A stretch of DNA of 49,993 bases from Pseudosporangium ferrugineum (GTDB lineage: Bacteria > Actinomycetota > Actinomycetes > Mycobacteriales > Micromonosporaceae): NCBI RefSeq assembly GCF_003002065.1, contig NZ_PVZG01000031.1, positions 1 to 49,993 of the forward strand. The letters run 5' to 3'. Below, piece by piece: positions 9,056 through 17,892 of this stretch. The position numbers were made by a program, and so were the translations under genes. The notes under the pieces were generated by a model that did no database searches, was not told where the DNA came from, and saw only the letters and a program-made list of their open reading frames with translations. Position 1 is the stretch's first letter. The number at the start of each line of letters is the position of its first letter.

Positions 9056-9445
9056 GTGTACGACGTCGTCGTCGCCCGGCCGTGCCGGATCAGCACGGTG
9101 CCGGGCGATATCCGCCGGGTGACCAGCTTCGACGCCTTGGTGAACCCGGACAACACTGACATGGCGATGGCCTGGGTGACCGACCACTCGATCTCGACGG
9201 TAATCCGGTACGAGGGGGCCGAACCCGACCCGGCCAAGCACGTGACCAACGACCTCGTCGCGGGCGACCTGCGCCGGGCCACCGACGGTCGGAGGCCGGT
9301 CGCGCCGGCGACCGTGATCCGGACCGACGCCGACCAGCTCCGCCAACGGCTGACCGGCGTTCGGCCGCTACAACGACAACTGTCCGGGGGCCACCGGAGA
9401 CCACCGCGGACCGCTTCCGCGGACCGCCACCGCGCAGGATCATGA
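9056..9445 (+). pseudogene. Remnant resembling a macro-domain-like protein
   Basis: The frame opened by a GTG at 9056 includes DVVVARPCRISTVPGDIRRV, then TSFDALVNPDNTDMAMAW, and GRRPVAPATVIRT. These recall macro-domain-like proteins of actinobacterial conflict loci, which carry a (V/I)NxxNTDM(Q/A)MA motif. After about residue 90 the sequence becomes arginine- and proline-rich and off-type, suggesting a frameshift; a TGA lies upstream at 9020-9022. The N-terminal half of the family is therefore in part present but the gene is broken. Family assignment is by eye and uncertain. Confidence 0.35.
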
Positions 9446-9905
9446 AGTTATGGCCACGACCACAAGGACGATCTACCTTGCCGGGACACGCTTCGAGCCG
9501 CCGCCGCGAGGACCGAGACAGACCCGGCGGTCTGAACGCCGCTCACCGGTGCACATTGAGCAGGCACCCGCCATGCCCACCGGCTACGGCCTGCACCCTG
9601 ACGTTCGGACCAAGATCACCGTACGGGCATTCGTGTCACCGATGTGTCGTGATCATCCTGAGTGGACATTGAACTACCGCAATACTCAAGGTCGTCGCCA
9701 CACGCCGACGGCCGGGCAGATCGCGGGAAGGAATACCTGCTCAACGCCACTTCCGTGATGCACGGGCTCGCGTGGAGACCCAACGCCGCGCTCCCCCACA
9801 GACCGACACGACGGACGTGATCAACGACGATTCGGTAAACCGTACGCGCGTTCGGGCAAAAATGCGTGTCGTGGACATCCGGAAGCATTCACGGGAGGAA
9901 ATGAA

Positions 9906-9928
9906 AAAGGCCAGCTGAGCTGGCCTTT
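9906..9928 (-). terminator. Rho-independent terminator of tRNA-Pro
   Basis: AAAGGCCAGC (9906-9915) and GCTGGCCTTT (9919-9928) form a perfect 10-bp stem around a 3-base loop. On the minus strand the stem ends in a run of five T, as expected just after the tRNA-Pro 3' end. Confidence 0.85.
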
Positions 9929-9935
9929 CACCAAG

Positions 9936-10009
<74 letters not shown>

Positions 10010-10095
10010 ATGCCACGCTCCGGATACCCCAGTGCGCGGCAACACCACAACCCTACCCCAGGGCTTCTAGCGGTTTCACACCGGCATGCGGGTTG

Positions 10096-11520
10096 TCACC
10101 CGTGGGCCTTGCCCCGGCCGCCTGGGCCGAGTTTTTTGCGGGGGCGGACCGATACCTCGACCGGGCTGCCCTCGAAGCCGAACTCCTCGCGGAGTTTGCG
10201 TTCGACGAAGCGTTGGTAGCCCGCGTCCAGGGGGGCCGTGGTGAACAGGACGAAGCGGGGTGGGGCTACGCCGGCCTGGGTGGCGAAGAGGACGCGGGGG
10301 GCTCGGCCGCCGCGTACGGGGTGGGGGGTGGCCTGGGTGAGGGCTGTCAGCCACTGGTTGAGGGCGCCGGTCGGGATGCGTTGTTCCCAGCTGGCCAGGG
10401 CTCGGCGGATGGCTGGGGCGAGTTTGTCGACCGCTCGGCCGGTTTTGGCGGAGATGTTCACTCGGATGGCCCAGGGGATGCGCTTGAGTTCGCGGTCGAT
10501 CTCCTTGTCGAGGTAGAACCGGCGGTCGGCGTCGACCAGGTCCCACTTGTTGAAGGCGATCACCAGGGCGCGGCCGGCCTCGACGACCTGGGACAGCACC
10601 CGCTGGTCCTGCTCGCTGATGGGTTCGGCGGCGTCCAGCAGGACCACGCCGACCTCGGCGGCCTCGACGGCTCCGGCGGTGCGCAGGGACGCGTAGTACT
10701 CCGTACCCGATGCCTGGTTGACCCTTTTTCGCAGGCCGGCGGTGTCGACGAACTGCCAGATCTCGCCGTCCATCTCGACGAGGCTGTCGACGGGGTCGAC
10801 CGTGGTGCCGGCGACGGAGTCGACGACCGCGCGTTCCTCGCGGGCGACGCGGTTGAGCAGGGAGGACTTGCCGACGTTGGGGCGGCCGACGAGGGCGACG
10901 CGGCGGGGGCCCCGCGGGGCGCCCTCGATGATCGGGGGGGCCGGCGGCATCGCCTCGAGGATCGCGTCGAGCAGGTCGCCGGAGCCGCGGCCGTGCAGGG
11001 CCGAGATCGGGTGCGGTTCGCCCAGGCCCAGCCCCCACAGCGAGGTGGCTTCGAGCTCGATGGCCTGGTTGTCGGCCTTGTTGGCGACGAGGATGACCGG
11101 CTTGGCGCTGCGGCGCAGCATGCGGACGGCCTTCTCGTCGATGTCGGTGGAGCCGATGGTGGCGTCGACGACGAAGACGACCACGTCGGCGGTCTGCACG
11201 GCGATCTCGGCCTGGGCGGCGATCGCGGCGGCGCGGTCCTTCGCGTCGGGCTCCCAGCCGCCGGTGTCCACCACCGTGAAGCGGCGGCCGTTCCAGTTGG
11301 CGTCGTAGGGGACGCGGTCGCGGGTGACGCCCGGCACATCCTCGACGACCGCCTGGCGACGCCCGATGATGCGGTTGACCAGGGTGGATTTGCCGACGTT
11401 GGGGCGGCCCACGACCGCCACGATCGGTTGCGGCCCGGCCGGCTCGTCCCCGTCGGGGGACGTGCCGTCGGAGAAGGTCACATCGTCGAACTCGGAGAGA
11501 TCGACGGGAAACTCGGTCAC
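10096..11520 (-). CDS. der: Ribosome assembly GTPase Der (EngA)
   Basis: A 474-residue protein with two consecutive GTPase domains, each with a G1 motif GRPNVGKS (residues 38-45 and 212-219), plus DTGG/DTAG G3 motifs and NKAD/NKWD G4 motifs. A KH-like C-terminal domain (PRVLFATQAGVAPPRFVLF) binds the ribosome. Der acts in 50S subunit maturation. The first 30 residues are an acidic extension common in actinobacteria. The GTG start overlaps the cmk TGA (GTGA), so the two are coupled. Confidence 0.97.
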   Translation of the reverse strand: MTEFPVDLSEFDDVTFSDGTSPDGDEPAGPQPIVAVVGRPNVGKSTLVNRIIGRRQAVVEDVPGVTRDRVPYDANWNGRRFTVVDTGGWEPDAKDRAAAIAAQAEIAVQTADVVVFVVDATIGSTDIDEKAVRMLRRSAKPVILVANKADNQAIELEATSLWGLGLGEPHPISALHGRGSGDLLDAILEAMPPAPPIIEGAPRGPRRVALVGRPNVGKSSLLNRVAREERAVVDSVAGTTVDPVDSLVEMDGEIWQFVDTAGLRKRVNQASGTEYYASLRTAGAVEAAEVGVVLLDAAEPISEQDQRVLSQVVEAGRALVIAFNKWDLVDADRRFYLDKEIDRELKRIPWAIRVNISAKTGRAVDKLAPAIRRALASWEQRIPTGALNQWLTALTQATPHPVRGGRAPRVLFATQAGVAPPRFVLFTTAPLDAGYQRFVERKLREEFGFEGSPVEVSVRPRKKLGPGGRGKAHG

Positions 11521-12197
11521 GAACTCACCTTGCTGTTGAGCATGTCGAGGAGCCGGTTCACGACGTCGTCGATCCCCAGTCCCGTGGTGTCGAGCTCGGT
11601 CGCGTCGTCGGCCTGCTTCAGCGGGTCGGCGGCGCGGGACGAGTCGAGCTTGTCGCGGCGGGCCAGGTCGGCCTCGGTCGCGGCGACGTCGGTGGCGTCC
11701 TCGGCGCTGCGGCGCTGGGCGCGCGCGGCGGCGGACGCGGTCAGATACACCTTCAGGTCGGCGTCGGGCGCCACCACCGAGGCGATGTCACGGCCCTCGA
11801 CGACGATGCGCGGCGCCCCGGAGATGATGTCCTGCTGGAACTGCACGAGCATGGCGCGTACCTGAGGGACCGCGGCCACGGCCGAGACCGCGCCGGTGAC
11901 CTCGGGACCGCGGATGGCCGCGTCGACGTCGACCCCGTTGGCCTCGAAGTGCGGCGCGAGCGGGTTCGTACCGATGGACAGATCGGTCTCCTGCGCGACC
12001 TTGATCACGGAATCGACGTCGGTCAGGTCGACGCCGGCCTGCAGCACGGCCCAGGTCACGGCCCGGTACATGGCGCCGGTGTCGAGGTAGATGCCGTCGA
12101 TGGCCGTGGCGAGACGCCGGGAAACGGTGGATTTACCCGATCCGGAGGGACCGTCGACGGCCACCACACACCGCTCGGGCCGTACTACTTGCGCCAC
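11517..12197 (-). CDS. cmk: Cytidylate kinase
   Basis: A 226-residue kinase that phosphorylates CMP and dCMP. The P-loop DGPSGSGKST lies near the N-terminus, followed by YLDTGAMYRAV and VEGRDIASVV, all typical of Cmk. The frame is open further upstream to 12515, but that part is arginine-rich and unlike the family. I chose the GTG at 12197 (MAQVVRPERC) because a GGAGG lies five bases before it and the length then matches known enzymes. Coupled to der downstream. Confidence 0.95.
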   Translation of the reverse strand: MAQVVRPERCVVAVDGPSGSGKSTVSRRLATAIDGIYLDTGAMYRAVTWAVLQAGVDLTDVDSVIKVAQETDLSIGTNPLAPHFEANGVDVDAAIRGPEVTGAVSAVAAVPQVRAMLVQFQQDIISGAPRIVVEGRDIASVVAPDADLKVYLTASAAARAQRRSAEDATDVAATEADLARRDKLDSSRAADPLKQADDATELDTTGLGIDDVVNRLLDMLNSKVSS

Positions 12198-12438
12198 CGT
12201 TACCTCCAACGTCGGGGGACAAACCTTTCCTATTGTGCCCCGTGGGTCCGACAGGACGTCCGCCGCCGTCGGCCGGGGGTCAGGGCACGCTTTTTCGACG
12301 GTACGCCGCCGACCGGCCCACAACCGCAGCCGAGCGGCGGAAGGCGTCTGAGGCCGGGCGAACCCGCAAGCCGCCACGACCCGGCAACGCCGCCTCCCGC
12401 CCCCATGGTGACCCCGCACACACCCGGCAGGAGCAGCG

Positions 12439-13179
12439 CTAATCCCCGACGGACTTGAAGAGCGCCCCGACCTCCGCGTTCGACAGGTGCCGGAAACCAC
12501 CCGGTCGCATGTCACCCAGCCGGATCGGCCCCACCGCGGTGCGGATCAGTCGCGACACCGGATGCCCGACCTCCTCCATCATCCGCCGCACGATGTGCTT
12601 GCGCCCCTCGTGCAGGGTCAGCTCCACCTGGGCCGTCCGGCCCACCGCGTCGACCAGCTTGAACGCGTCGACCTTCGCCGGGCCGTCCTCGAGTTCGACG
12701 CCGGTGAGCAGCCGCCGCCCGACGTTGCGCGGCAGCGGCCCGTCGACCTCGGCCAGGTAGGTCTTCGCCACCCCGTACGAGGGATGCATCAGCTTGTGCG
12801 CGAGCGCCCCGTCGTTGGTGAGCAGCAGCAGCCCCTCACTGTCCGCGTCGAGCCGGCCGACGTGGAAGATCCGCTGCTCGAACGTGCCGAGGAAGTCGGC
12901 GAGCTCGTTGCGGCCCTTCTCGTCGTCCATGCTGGAGACCACGCCCCGCGGCTTGTTCATCGCGAGATACACGAGCTTGGTGTCGGTGACGACCCGCTGG
13001 CCGTCGACGTGGATCTCCGCGGTCGCCGGGTCGACCTTGTCGCCGAGCTTGGCGACCCGTCCGTTGACGGTGACGCGGCGGCGGAAGATCAGGTCTTCGC
13101 ACGCGCGCCGGGATCCGATTCCGGCGGTGGCCAGGACTTTCTGCAGCCGCACGGAGGTATCCGGATCAGCCTGAGGCAT
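12439..13179 (-). CDS. rluB: 23S rRNA pseudouridine synthase, RsuA/RluB family
   Basis: A 246-residue protein with an N-terminal S4 RNA-binding domain (VRLQKVLATAGIGSRRACED) and an RsuA-type catalytic domain with GRLDADSEGLLLLTNDG, which contains the catalytic aspartate of GRLD. LHEGRKHIVRRM near the C-terminus is also typical. The start at 13179 (MPQADPDTS) overlaps the scpB end by 14 bp; the frame continues upstream but only inside scpB. The order scpA-scpB-rluB-cmk-der is conserved in actinobacteria. A gap of 241 bp with no obvious signal separates it from cmk. Confidence 0.93.
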   Translation of the reverse strand: MPQADPDTSVRLQKVLATAGIGSRRACEDLIFRRRVTVNGRVAKLGDKVDPATAEIHVDGQRVVTDTKLVYLAMNKPRGVVSSMDDEKGRNELADFLGTFEQRIFHVGRLDADSEGLLLLTNDGALAHKLMHPSYGVAKTYLAEVDGPLPRNVGRRLLTGVELEDGPAKVDAFKLVDAVGRTAQVELTLHEGRKHIVRRMMEEVGHPVSRLIRTAVGPIRLGDMRPGGFRHLSNAEVGALFKSVGD

Positions 13180-14557
13180 CGAGCACTTCTTCCACGTCGT
13201 CGGGCAGGAACGGGGCCAGCGGCGGCAACTGGTCCACCGAGTTGAGGCCGAGCTTCTCGAGGAACAGCGTCGTGGTCCGATACAGGAATGCCCCGGTCTC
13301 GCCCTCGGTGCCGCATTCCTCGATGAGGCCGCGCGTGACAAGGGTACGCATCACGCCGTCACAGTTCACACCGCGGATGGCCGAGATGCGCGACCTGGTC
13401 ACCGGCTGCTTGTAAGCGACCACCGCCAGCGTCTCCAGGGCCGCCTGGGTCAGCCGCACGGACTGCCCGTCGAGAACGAACCGCTCGACGTACGGCGCGT
13501 ATTCCGGCCGCGTGTAGAGCCGCCACCCCCCGGCCGCCCGCCGGAGGTCGAACCCGTGCCCGGCCGCCGTGTACCGCGCCGAGATGTCGTCCAGCGCCGC
13601 GGCCACCCGCTCGGTGGGCTGCTCCACGATCTGCGCCAGCTGCATCTCGGCGACCGGCTCGTCGACCACGAGCAGAATCGCTTCCAGAGCCGCCCGCAAC
13701 TCACCCTCATCGAGCGGCGCGAGCTCTACTTCTTCTTCCGTACGGGCTGACGACGCCCCGGAAGCAGCACCCCCTCCCCTGCTGCGACGGCCCTGAGCGG
13801 GAATCCCGGAACCCGGCGCGGCACCGGCCGCAGCAGGAGGATCGACGCCCTGCCCCGCCCCGGCCGGGTCCGGGGCCTCGTCGTCCGCCTCCGGCCCGGG
13901 AACCTCCTCGGCGATCGGCAGGTCCACCTCGGCGTCGTCGGTGACGTCGTCATCCGCGGCATGATCGAACACGTCCCCGGCGTCGTCCCCGTCCTCCGGC
14001 AACGGCGCATCCACCAGCGGCGACGCCTCGGTCTCGCGCTCGGCCGCCTCCTCGATCGCGCCGGGCACCGCAACCTCCGGCCCCACGCCGACATCGGTCG
14101 GATCGAGCTCCTCATCCCCCGGCAACTCCTGCGGCGCGTCGACCGTGACGGTCCCGTCTCCCTCCCCCGGAACCGGCGGCAGCTCGGGCGGCACCCCAGG
14201 GCCCGCGTCCTCGCCCTGACCGCCCTCCTGAGCCGCGCCCGCCACCACCGCGGAACTCAGGCCCCCGGCCTCCAGCGGCTCGGCCGGCGACTCGAGGTCA
14301 GCTTCATCGTCCGGCGCGCCCGGCTCGGGCTGCGGAGTGTCGTCGGCGGCGCCCGGGTCGGGCTGCGGAGTGTCGTCGATGGCGCCCGGCTCGGGCTGCC
14401 GGGTGTCGCCGGCGGCGTCCGGCTCGGGCTGCCGGGTGTCGTCGTCACCGCGATGGGCCGCCGCGTAGGCCGGGTCCGGCGGGCGCTGAGCCCGCTCCCA
14501 GGGCGGAACCCAGGAGGCCGCCTGCGCGGCGAGAGAGTCCGGGCGTTCGTCCGTCAT
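13166..14557 (-). CDS. scpB: Segregation and condensation protein B with long acidic N-terminus
   Basis: A 463-residue protein. The ScpB domain is only the last about 190 residues: EGELRAALEAILLVVDEPV, then SVRLTQAALETLAVVAYKQ and PVTRSRISAIRGVNCDGVM. These are the tandem winged helices that bind the ScpA-SMC kleisin complex. The first about 270 residues are Asp/Glu/Pro-rich and disordered, with four degenerate 11-residue units of type PEPGAxDDTPQ. Family members are usually near 200-300 residues, so the extension is large. The start codon at 14557 overlaps the end of scpA by 4 bp. Confidence 0.93.
   Translation of the reverse strand: MTDERPDSLAAQAASWVPPWERAQRPPDPAYAAAHRGDDDTRQPEPDAAGDTRQPEPGAIDDTPQPDPGAADDTPQPEPGAPDDEADLESPAEPLEAGGLSSAVVAGAAQEGGQGEDAGPGVPPELPPVPGEGDGTVTVDAPQELPGDEELDPTDVGVGPEVAVPGAIEEAAERETEASPLVDAPLPEDGDDAGDVFDHAADDDVTDDAEVDLPIAEEVPGPEADDEAPDPAGAGQGVDPPAAAGAAPGSGIPAQGRRSRGGGAASGASSARTEEEVELAPLDEGELRAALEAILLVVDEPVAEMQLAQIVEQPTERVAAALDDISARYTAAGHGFDLRRAAGGWRLYTRPEYAPYVERFVLDGQSVRLTQAALETLAVVAYKQPVTRSRISAIRGVNCDGVMRTLVTRGLIEECGTEGETGAFLYRTTTLFLEKLGLNSVDQLPPLAPFLPDDVEEVLDASG
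14321..14452. repeat. Four 33-bp in-frame tandem repeats in scpB
   Basis: Units begin at 14321, 14354, 14387 and 14420, each starting CGG(C/G)TCGGGCTGC(G/C)G(A/G)GTG. They encode the 11-residue units PEPDAAGDTRQ, PEPGAIDDTPQ, PDPGAADDTPQ and a final diverged copy in the acidic N-terminus of ScpB. Confidence 0.85.
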
Positions 14558-15813
14558 GCCTTGTCCTCTTCCGATGCGGCTTCCGGTCCGGCTTCCGCCC
14601 CCGGCCCGGCCTGGTTCCGTGCGTCGTCATCCCCGTCGGTGTCGCTCTCCGAGACCGGCTCGGTGGCCGCCGTGTCGGGCTCGGGCGGGGTGCCCTCGTA
14701 GTCGTCGATGTCGAGGTCGGTGCTCGCGTCGTCCCCGCCGATCCACCTGATCGTCAGCTCGTCCAGGGAGACCGGCTGCTCGAAGTCGACCAGTCCCTCC
14801 CGGTAGAGCTCGAGCAGGGCCAGGAACCGGGCCACCACCTCGAGGGTGTTCTCGCAGTCGGCGACGAGCAGGCTGAACGTCGACGATCCGGCGCGCCGGA
14901 GCCGGTCGCGGATGAGGTTGGCGTGTTCGCGGACGCTGACGCGCACCTGGTGGATGTGCGCGATAGAGACCTGCGGCGGCCCCGGCTTCGGCAGGAACTG
15001 TTTCAGGGCGAGCTTGAACAGGCGGTCCGGGCCGACGCCGAGCACCAGTTCCGGCAGGGCCTCGGCGTACCGTGGCTCCAGCGAGACCGCTCGGGGCCAC
15101 CGCCGCGCCCCGGTGCTCTCCAGCTCCGCGATGTGGGCGGCGGCCTCCTTGTAGGCCTTGTACTGGAGGAGCCGTGCGAAAAGCAGGTCCCGGGCCTCGA
15201 GCAGGGCGAGGTCCTCCTCGTCCTCCACCTCGGCGGCGGGCAGCAGCCGGGCCGCCTTGAGGTCGAGCAGGGTGGCCGCGACCAGCAGGAACTCGCTCGC
15301 CTCGCCGAGATCCCAGTCGTCGCCCATCCCCCTGATGTACGCGATGAAGTCGTCCGTCACCTGGTGCAGCGCCACCTCGGTGACGTCCAGCTTGTGCTTG
15401 CCGATGAGTTGCAGCAGCAGGTCGAACGGCCCGGTGAAGTTCGTGAGCCGTACGGTGAACCTGCCGTTGTCCGCCGCCTCGTCGTCGGCCACCGCGGTGG
15501 CGACCACGGCGTCCGTCGCCGCGCTGCCCTCCGCGGACGCGGCGTCGTCAGGGACAGCGAGTGCCGCCGGCGAGTCGGCGGCCGAGCCGGACGACACCGC
15601 GCTGAGCGACGCCGAGCCGGCCGACACCGAGCCGGACGACACCGCGCTGAGCGACATCGGGCCGGGCGACGCCGGGCCGGGGCCGCCCGGTTCGCCGGTC
15701 GCGGGAAGAGGCTCTTCAGGCACGTGCTGACCGTAGACCACGGGTCCGACAAGCTGTTCCCGGCTCACTCGTGCAACCCCCACAACCTTCGCGAACAGCC
15801 CCTCGTGGGTCAA
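14554..15813 (-). CDS. scpA: Segregation and condensation protein A (kleisin)
   Basis: The kleisin signature GRFTVRLTNFTGPFDLLL, followed by LIGKHKLDVTEVALHQVTDD, begins near residue 126, and the C-terminal winged helix (LVDFEQPVSLDELTIRW) is near residue 370. ScpA bridges SMC heads and recruits ScpB. Up to 419 residues; the first about 125 are low-complexity Ala/Ser/Gly with a near-exact duplication of SLSAVSSGS. The start is uncertain: a TTG at 15813 gives the longest form, a GTG at 15723 (MPEEPLPATG) lacks a clear ribosome-binding site, and other GTGs lie between. The tail is acidic. Confidence 0.92.
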   Translation of the reverse strand: MTHEGLFAKVVGVARVSREQLVGPVVYGQHVPEEPLPATGEPGGPGPASPGPMSLSAVSSGSVSAGSASLSAVSSGSAADSPAALAVPDDAASAEGSAATDAVVATAVADDEAADNGRFTVRLTNFTGPFDLLLQLIGKHKLDVTEVALHQVTDDFIAYIRGMGDDWDLGEASEFLLVAATLLDLKAARLLPAAEVEDEEDLALLEARDLLFARLLQYKAYKEAAAHIAELESTGARRWPRAVSLEPRYAEALPELVLGVGPDRLFKLALKQFLPKPGPPQVSIAHIHQVRVSVREHANLIRDRLRRAGSSTFSLLVADCENTLEVVARFLALLELYREGLVDFEQPVSLDELTIRWIGGDDASTDLDIDDYEGTPPEPDTAATEPVSESDTDGDDDARNQAGPGAEAGPEAASEEDKA

Positions 15814-15987
15814 ACGCCCTGCCCGCTCCCGGGTAACTGACGACGCCGGCGAAGATCGGCCGGGTGCCGATCACCGGAGCGGCGCGGTGACGCGGTCCCG
15901 GAGCTGCCACGCGCGAGATACCTCGGTACGTCCGGCGCCCCAGGGCCGCTATACGGTCGTCGCACGGGTTGACGAGGGGAGGAAGCG

Positions 15988-16839
15988 GTGCGCCTTCACG
16001 TCGGGTGCGCGATGTGGAATCTGAGGGCCTGGCAGGGTCGTTTCCTGCCGCATCCGCCGGCGCCGCAGGAACGGCTGCGGGCCTATGCCGGATGGTGCAA
16101 CGCGGTGGAGGGGAATACGACCTTCTACGCGACGCCCGCGAGAGAGACGGTGGCCGGCTGGGCGGAGCAGACCGATCCGCGCTTCCGGTTCGTCGTGAAG
16201 CTGCCGAAGCAGATCACCCACGTACGCAGGCTGGCCGGCGCCGAGGAGGAACTGCGCATCTTCCTCGACGCCATGGCACCGCTCGGTCCCCGGATCCACG
16301 CGCTGTGGGTGCAGTTGCCCGGGTCCTTCTCTCCCGCCGAGACCGGTGTCCTCGCGGACTTTCTCGGCCGGGTGCCGCGCTCGTTCCGATATGCGGTGGA
16401 GGTGCGCCATCCCGCGTTCTTCGAGGATCCGCGCGCCACGACCCGGCTCGAGCAGGTGCTGGCGCCGGTGGAGGCCGAGTGGGTGCCGTTCGACACCACC
16501 GCGTTGTTCCGGAGCCCTCCGACCAGCGACGCGGAGCGTGACGCCTGGACGAAGAAGCCGCGCATGCCGTTGCGGACGCTGGCGTTGACGGACCGGCCGA
16601 TCGTTCGCTATCTCGGCCGCGACGATTCCGGCCGGACGGTCGAGGGCTGGCGGCACTGGGTGGACGCGGTGACGGAATGGCTGCGCGAGGGCCGCTCCCC
16701 CACCGTGTTCATCCACACGCCGGACAACGCCGACGCGCCGGAACTCGCGCGGCGCTTCCACGACGAGGTGCGCGCCCGCCTGCCCGGCCTGGAGCCGTTG
16801 CCGCAGCCGGTCGCGGCTCAGCCGGAGACCCTTTTCTGA
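15988..16839 (+). CDS. DUF72 (YecE-like) family protein
   Basis: A 283-residue protein of the DUF72 TIM-barrel-like family: RLHVGCAMWNL at the start, GWCNAVEGNTTFYATP, FRFVVKLPKQITH and a C-terminal VFIHTPDNADAPELARRF. Biochemical role unknown. GTG start preceded by GGAGG with a 5-base gap. It is on the plus strand, divergent from scpA across 174 bp, and its 3' end overlaps the convergent gene on the other strand by 22 bp. Confidence 0.9.
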   Translation: MRLHVGCAMWNLRAWQGRFLPHPPAPQERLRAYAGWCNAVEGNTTFYATPARETVAGWAEQTDPRFRFVVKLPKQITHVRRLAGAEEELRIFLDAMAPLGPRIHALWVQLPGSFSPAETGVLADFLGRVPRSFRYAVEVRHPAFFEDPRATTRLEQVLAPVEAEWVPFDTTALFRSPPTSDAERDAWTKKPRMPLRTLALTDRPIVRYLGRDDSGRTVEGWRHWVDAVTEWLREGRSPTVFIHTPDNADAPELARRFHDEVRARLPGLEPLPQPVAAQPETLF

Positions 16840-17837
16840 GGCGCCAGCCACCCCAGCACGCGGCGATCGCTTCCCTCGGCGTGCGACACCCATCGGCCGT
16901 CCACGGTGCTCACCGCGAGATCCCGGTCGCCGAAGCGCAGCACCGCGCCGTGGATGTCGGGGTAGACCCGGTGGGTGATCAGGCACGCGTCCGTCAGTTC
17001 GCGGCCCTCGACCGCCCCCGCCGGCTCGTACGCGGAACCGCCCGCGGGTGGCTCGGCGATGCGGAGCTCGAACTCGCCGCGGCACGAGCAGGCGATCACG
17101 GGCGGGTGACCCTCCATGGCCCACACGAGGTCCGGTACGTCGGTGAGTTCAAGGTGCTCTCCGCGTACGGGAAGGTGGGGGATCTTGGTGATCTTCGTCA
17201 GCCGGAGGCCCAGGAGCAGGCGCAGCACATCGGCAACGGTGGGAGGGGCCGGTTGTTCGGAGACGCGGATGCCGAGGCGGTCCAGGAGGGCGAAGAACTG
17301 CTCCTCGGCGAACGTGCGCACGTCAGCCAGGGTCGCCACCACGGCGGCGATCGGGTCCGGCGTCAGTCCCGCCTCGACGGCCCACGCCGTCGCCGCGGAG
17401 GCGGCGGCAGCTCCGGTGAGCGTCTCCTCCAGCAACTTCCGCTTCGCTTCGGCGGCCCGCCCCTCCCATTCGGGGTCCACCCAGTCGTCACCGAGGTAGT
17501 TGTCGTCGTCGTCGAACGGGGCAGCGGCGAGCACGAAATGGCTGATCGCACCGTCGGGTTCGAGCCAGGTATCCCAGAAGGGAGTGTCGATTCCCACGGC
17601 ATGGACGTAAGCGGCGTCACTGTCGAGAATGTCGGCGGCCAGAACGGGCGCGCCGGTGAGGTCGCGCAGATCGGTGAGGAAGGTGTCCGGCAGGTCGCCG
17701 GAGGAGACGCCGACCCGCGTGACCTGCCATCCGGCGTCGTGAACGAGCTCGGCGTGGCGGAACCCCGGCTCGTCGGGCATCAGCTCCCACAGCAGGGCCT
17801 CGCCCCGGTGCACCACGAAACTCCCCCAGAAACCCAT
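16818..17837 (-). CDS. Hypothetical protein, unknown family
   Basis: A 339-residue cytoplasmic-looking protein beginning MGFWGSFVVHRG. I do not recognise the family. The N-terminal third has LLWELMPDEPGF and an acidic loop PFDDDDNYLGDDW; the middle is helical (AWAVEAGLTPDPIAAVVATL, TFAEEQFFALLDRLGI); the C-terminal part is strand-rich with a CSC triplet in VIACSCRGEF. There is no signal peptide or membrane segment. It converges on the DUF72 gene with a 22-bp overlap and is divergent from the HD gene. Codon use and regular frame support it as a real gene. Confidence 0.75.
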   Translation of the reverse strand: MGFWGSFVVHRGEALLWELMPDEPGFRHAELVHDAGWQVTRVGVSSGDLPDTFLTDLRDLTGAPVLAADILDSDAAYVHAVGIDTPFWDTWLEPDGAISHFVLAAAPFDDDDNYLGDDWVDPEWEGRAAEAKRKLLEETLTGAAAASAATAWAVEAGLTPDPIAAVVATLADVRTFAEEQFFALLDRLGIRVSEQPAPPTVADVLRLLLGLRLTKITKIPHLPVRGEHLELTDVPDLVWAMEGHPPVIACSCRGEFELRIAEPPAGGSAYEPAGAVEGRELTDACLITHRVYPDIHGAVLRFGDRDLAVSTVDGRWVSHAEGSDRRVLGWLAPQKRVSG

Positions 17838-17892
17838 AGCCGTCGATCATGGTCCATGCCGGTGCCGTTCGTCGCTCCCGGGGGATTCATTC

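Larger units (their letters stand above)
8686..9935. other. Gene-poor stretch with decayed gene fragments
   Basis: No intact gene is evident between the phosphorylase-like gene and tRNA-Pro. The first 150 bases are visibly less GC-rich than the neighbours. Two recognisable fragments (HTH-like and macro-domain-like) lie in rightward orientation, and the rest, especially 9446-9900, has no reading frame I can assign. This looks like the eroding remains of accessory genes at the 3' side of a tRNA gene. Confidence 0.6.

Noticed and set aside
9450..9758. 102-codon plus-strand frame in the remnant region
   Set aside because: No recognisable motif, weak ribosome-binding site and biased composition; not supported as a gene.
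9616..9888. 90-codon minus-strand frame before tRNA-Pro
   Set aside because: No family resemblance and no ribosome-binding site; probably chance.
12198..12515. N-terminal extension of cmk
   Set aside because: Upstream residues are Arg/Ser-rich and unlike Cmk; a GTG with GGAGG at 12197 gives the normal length.
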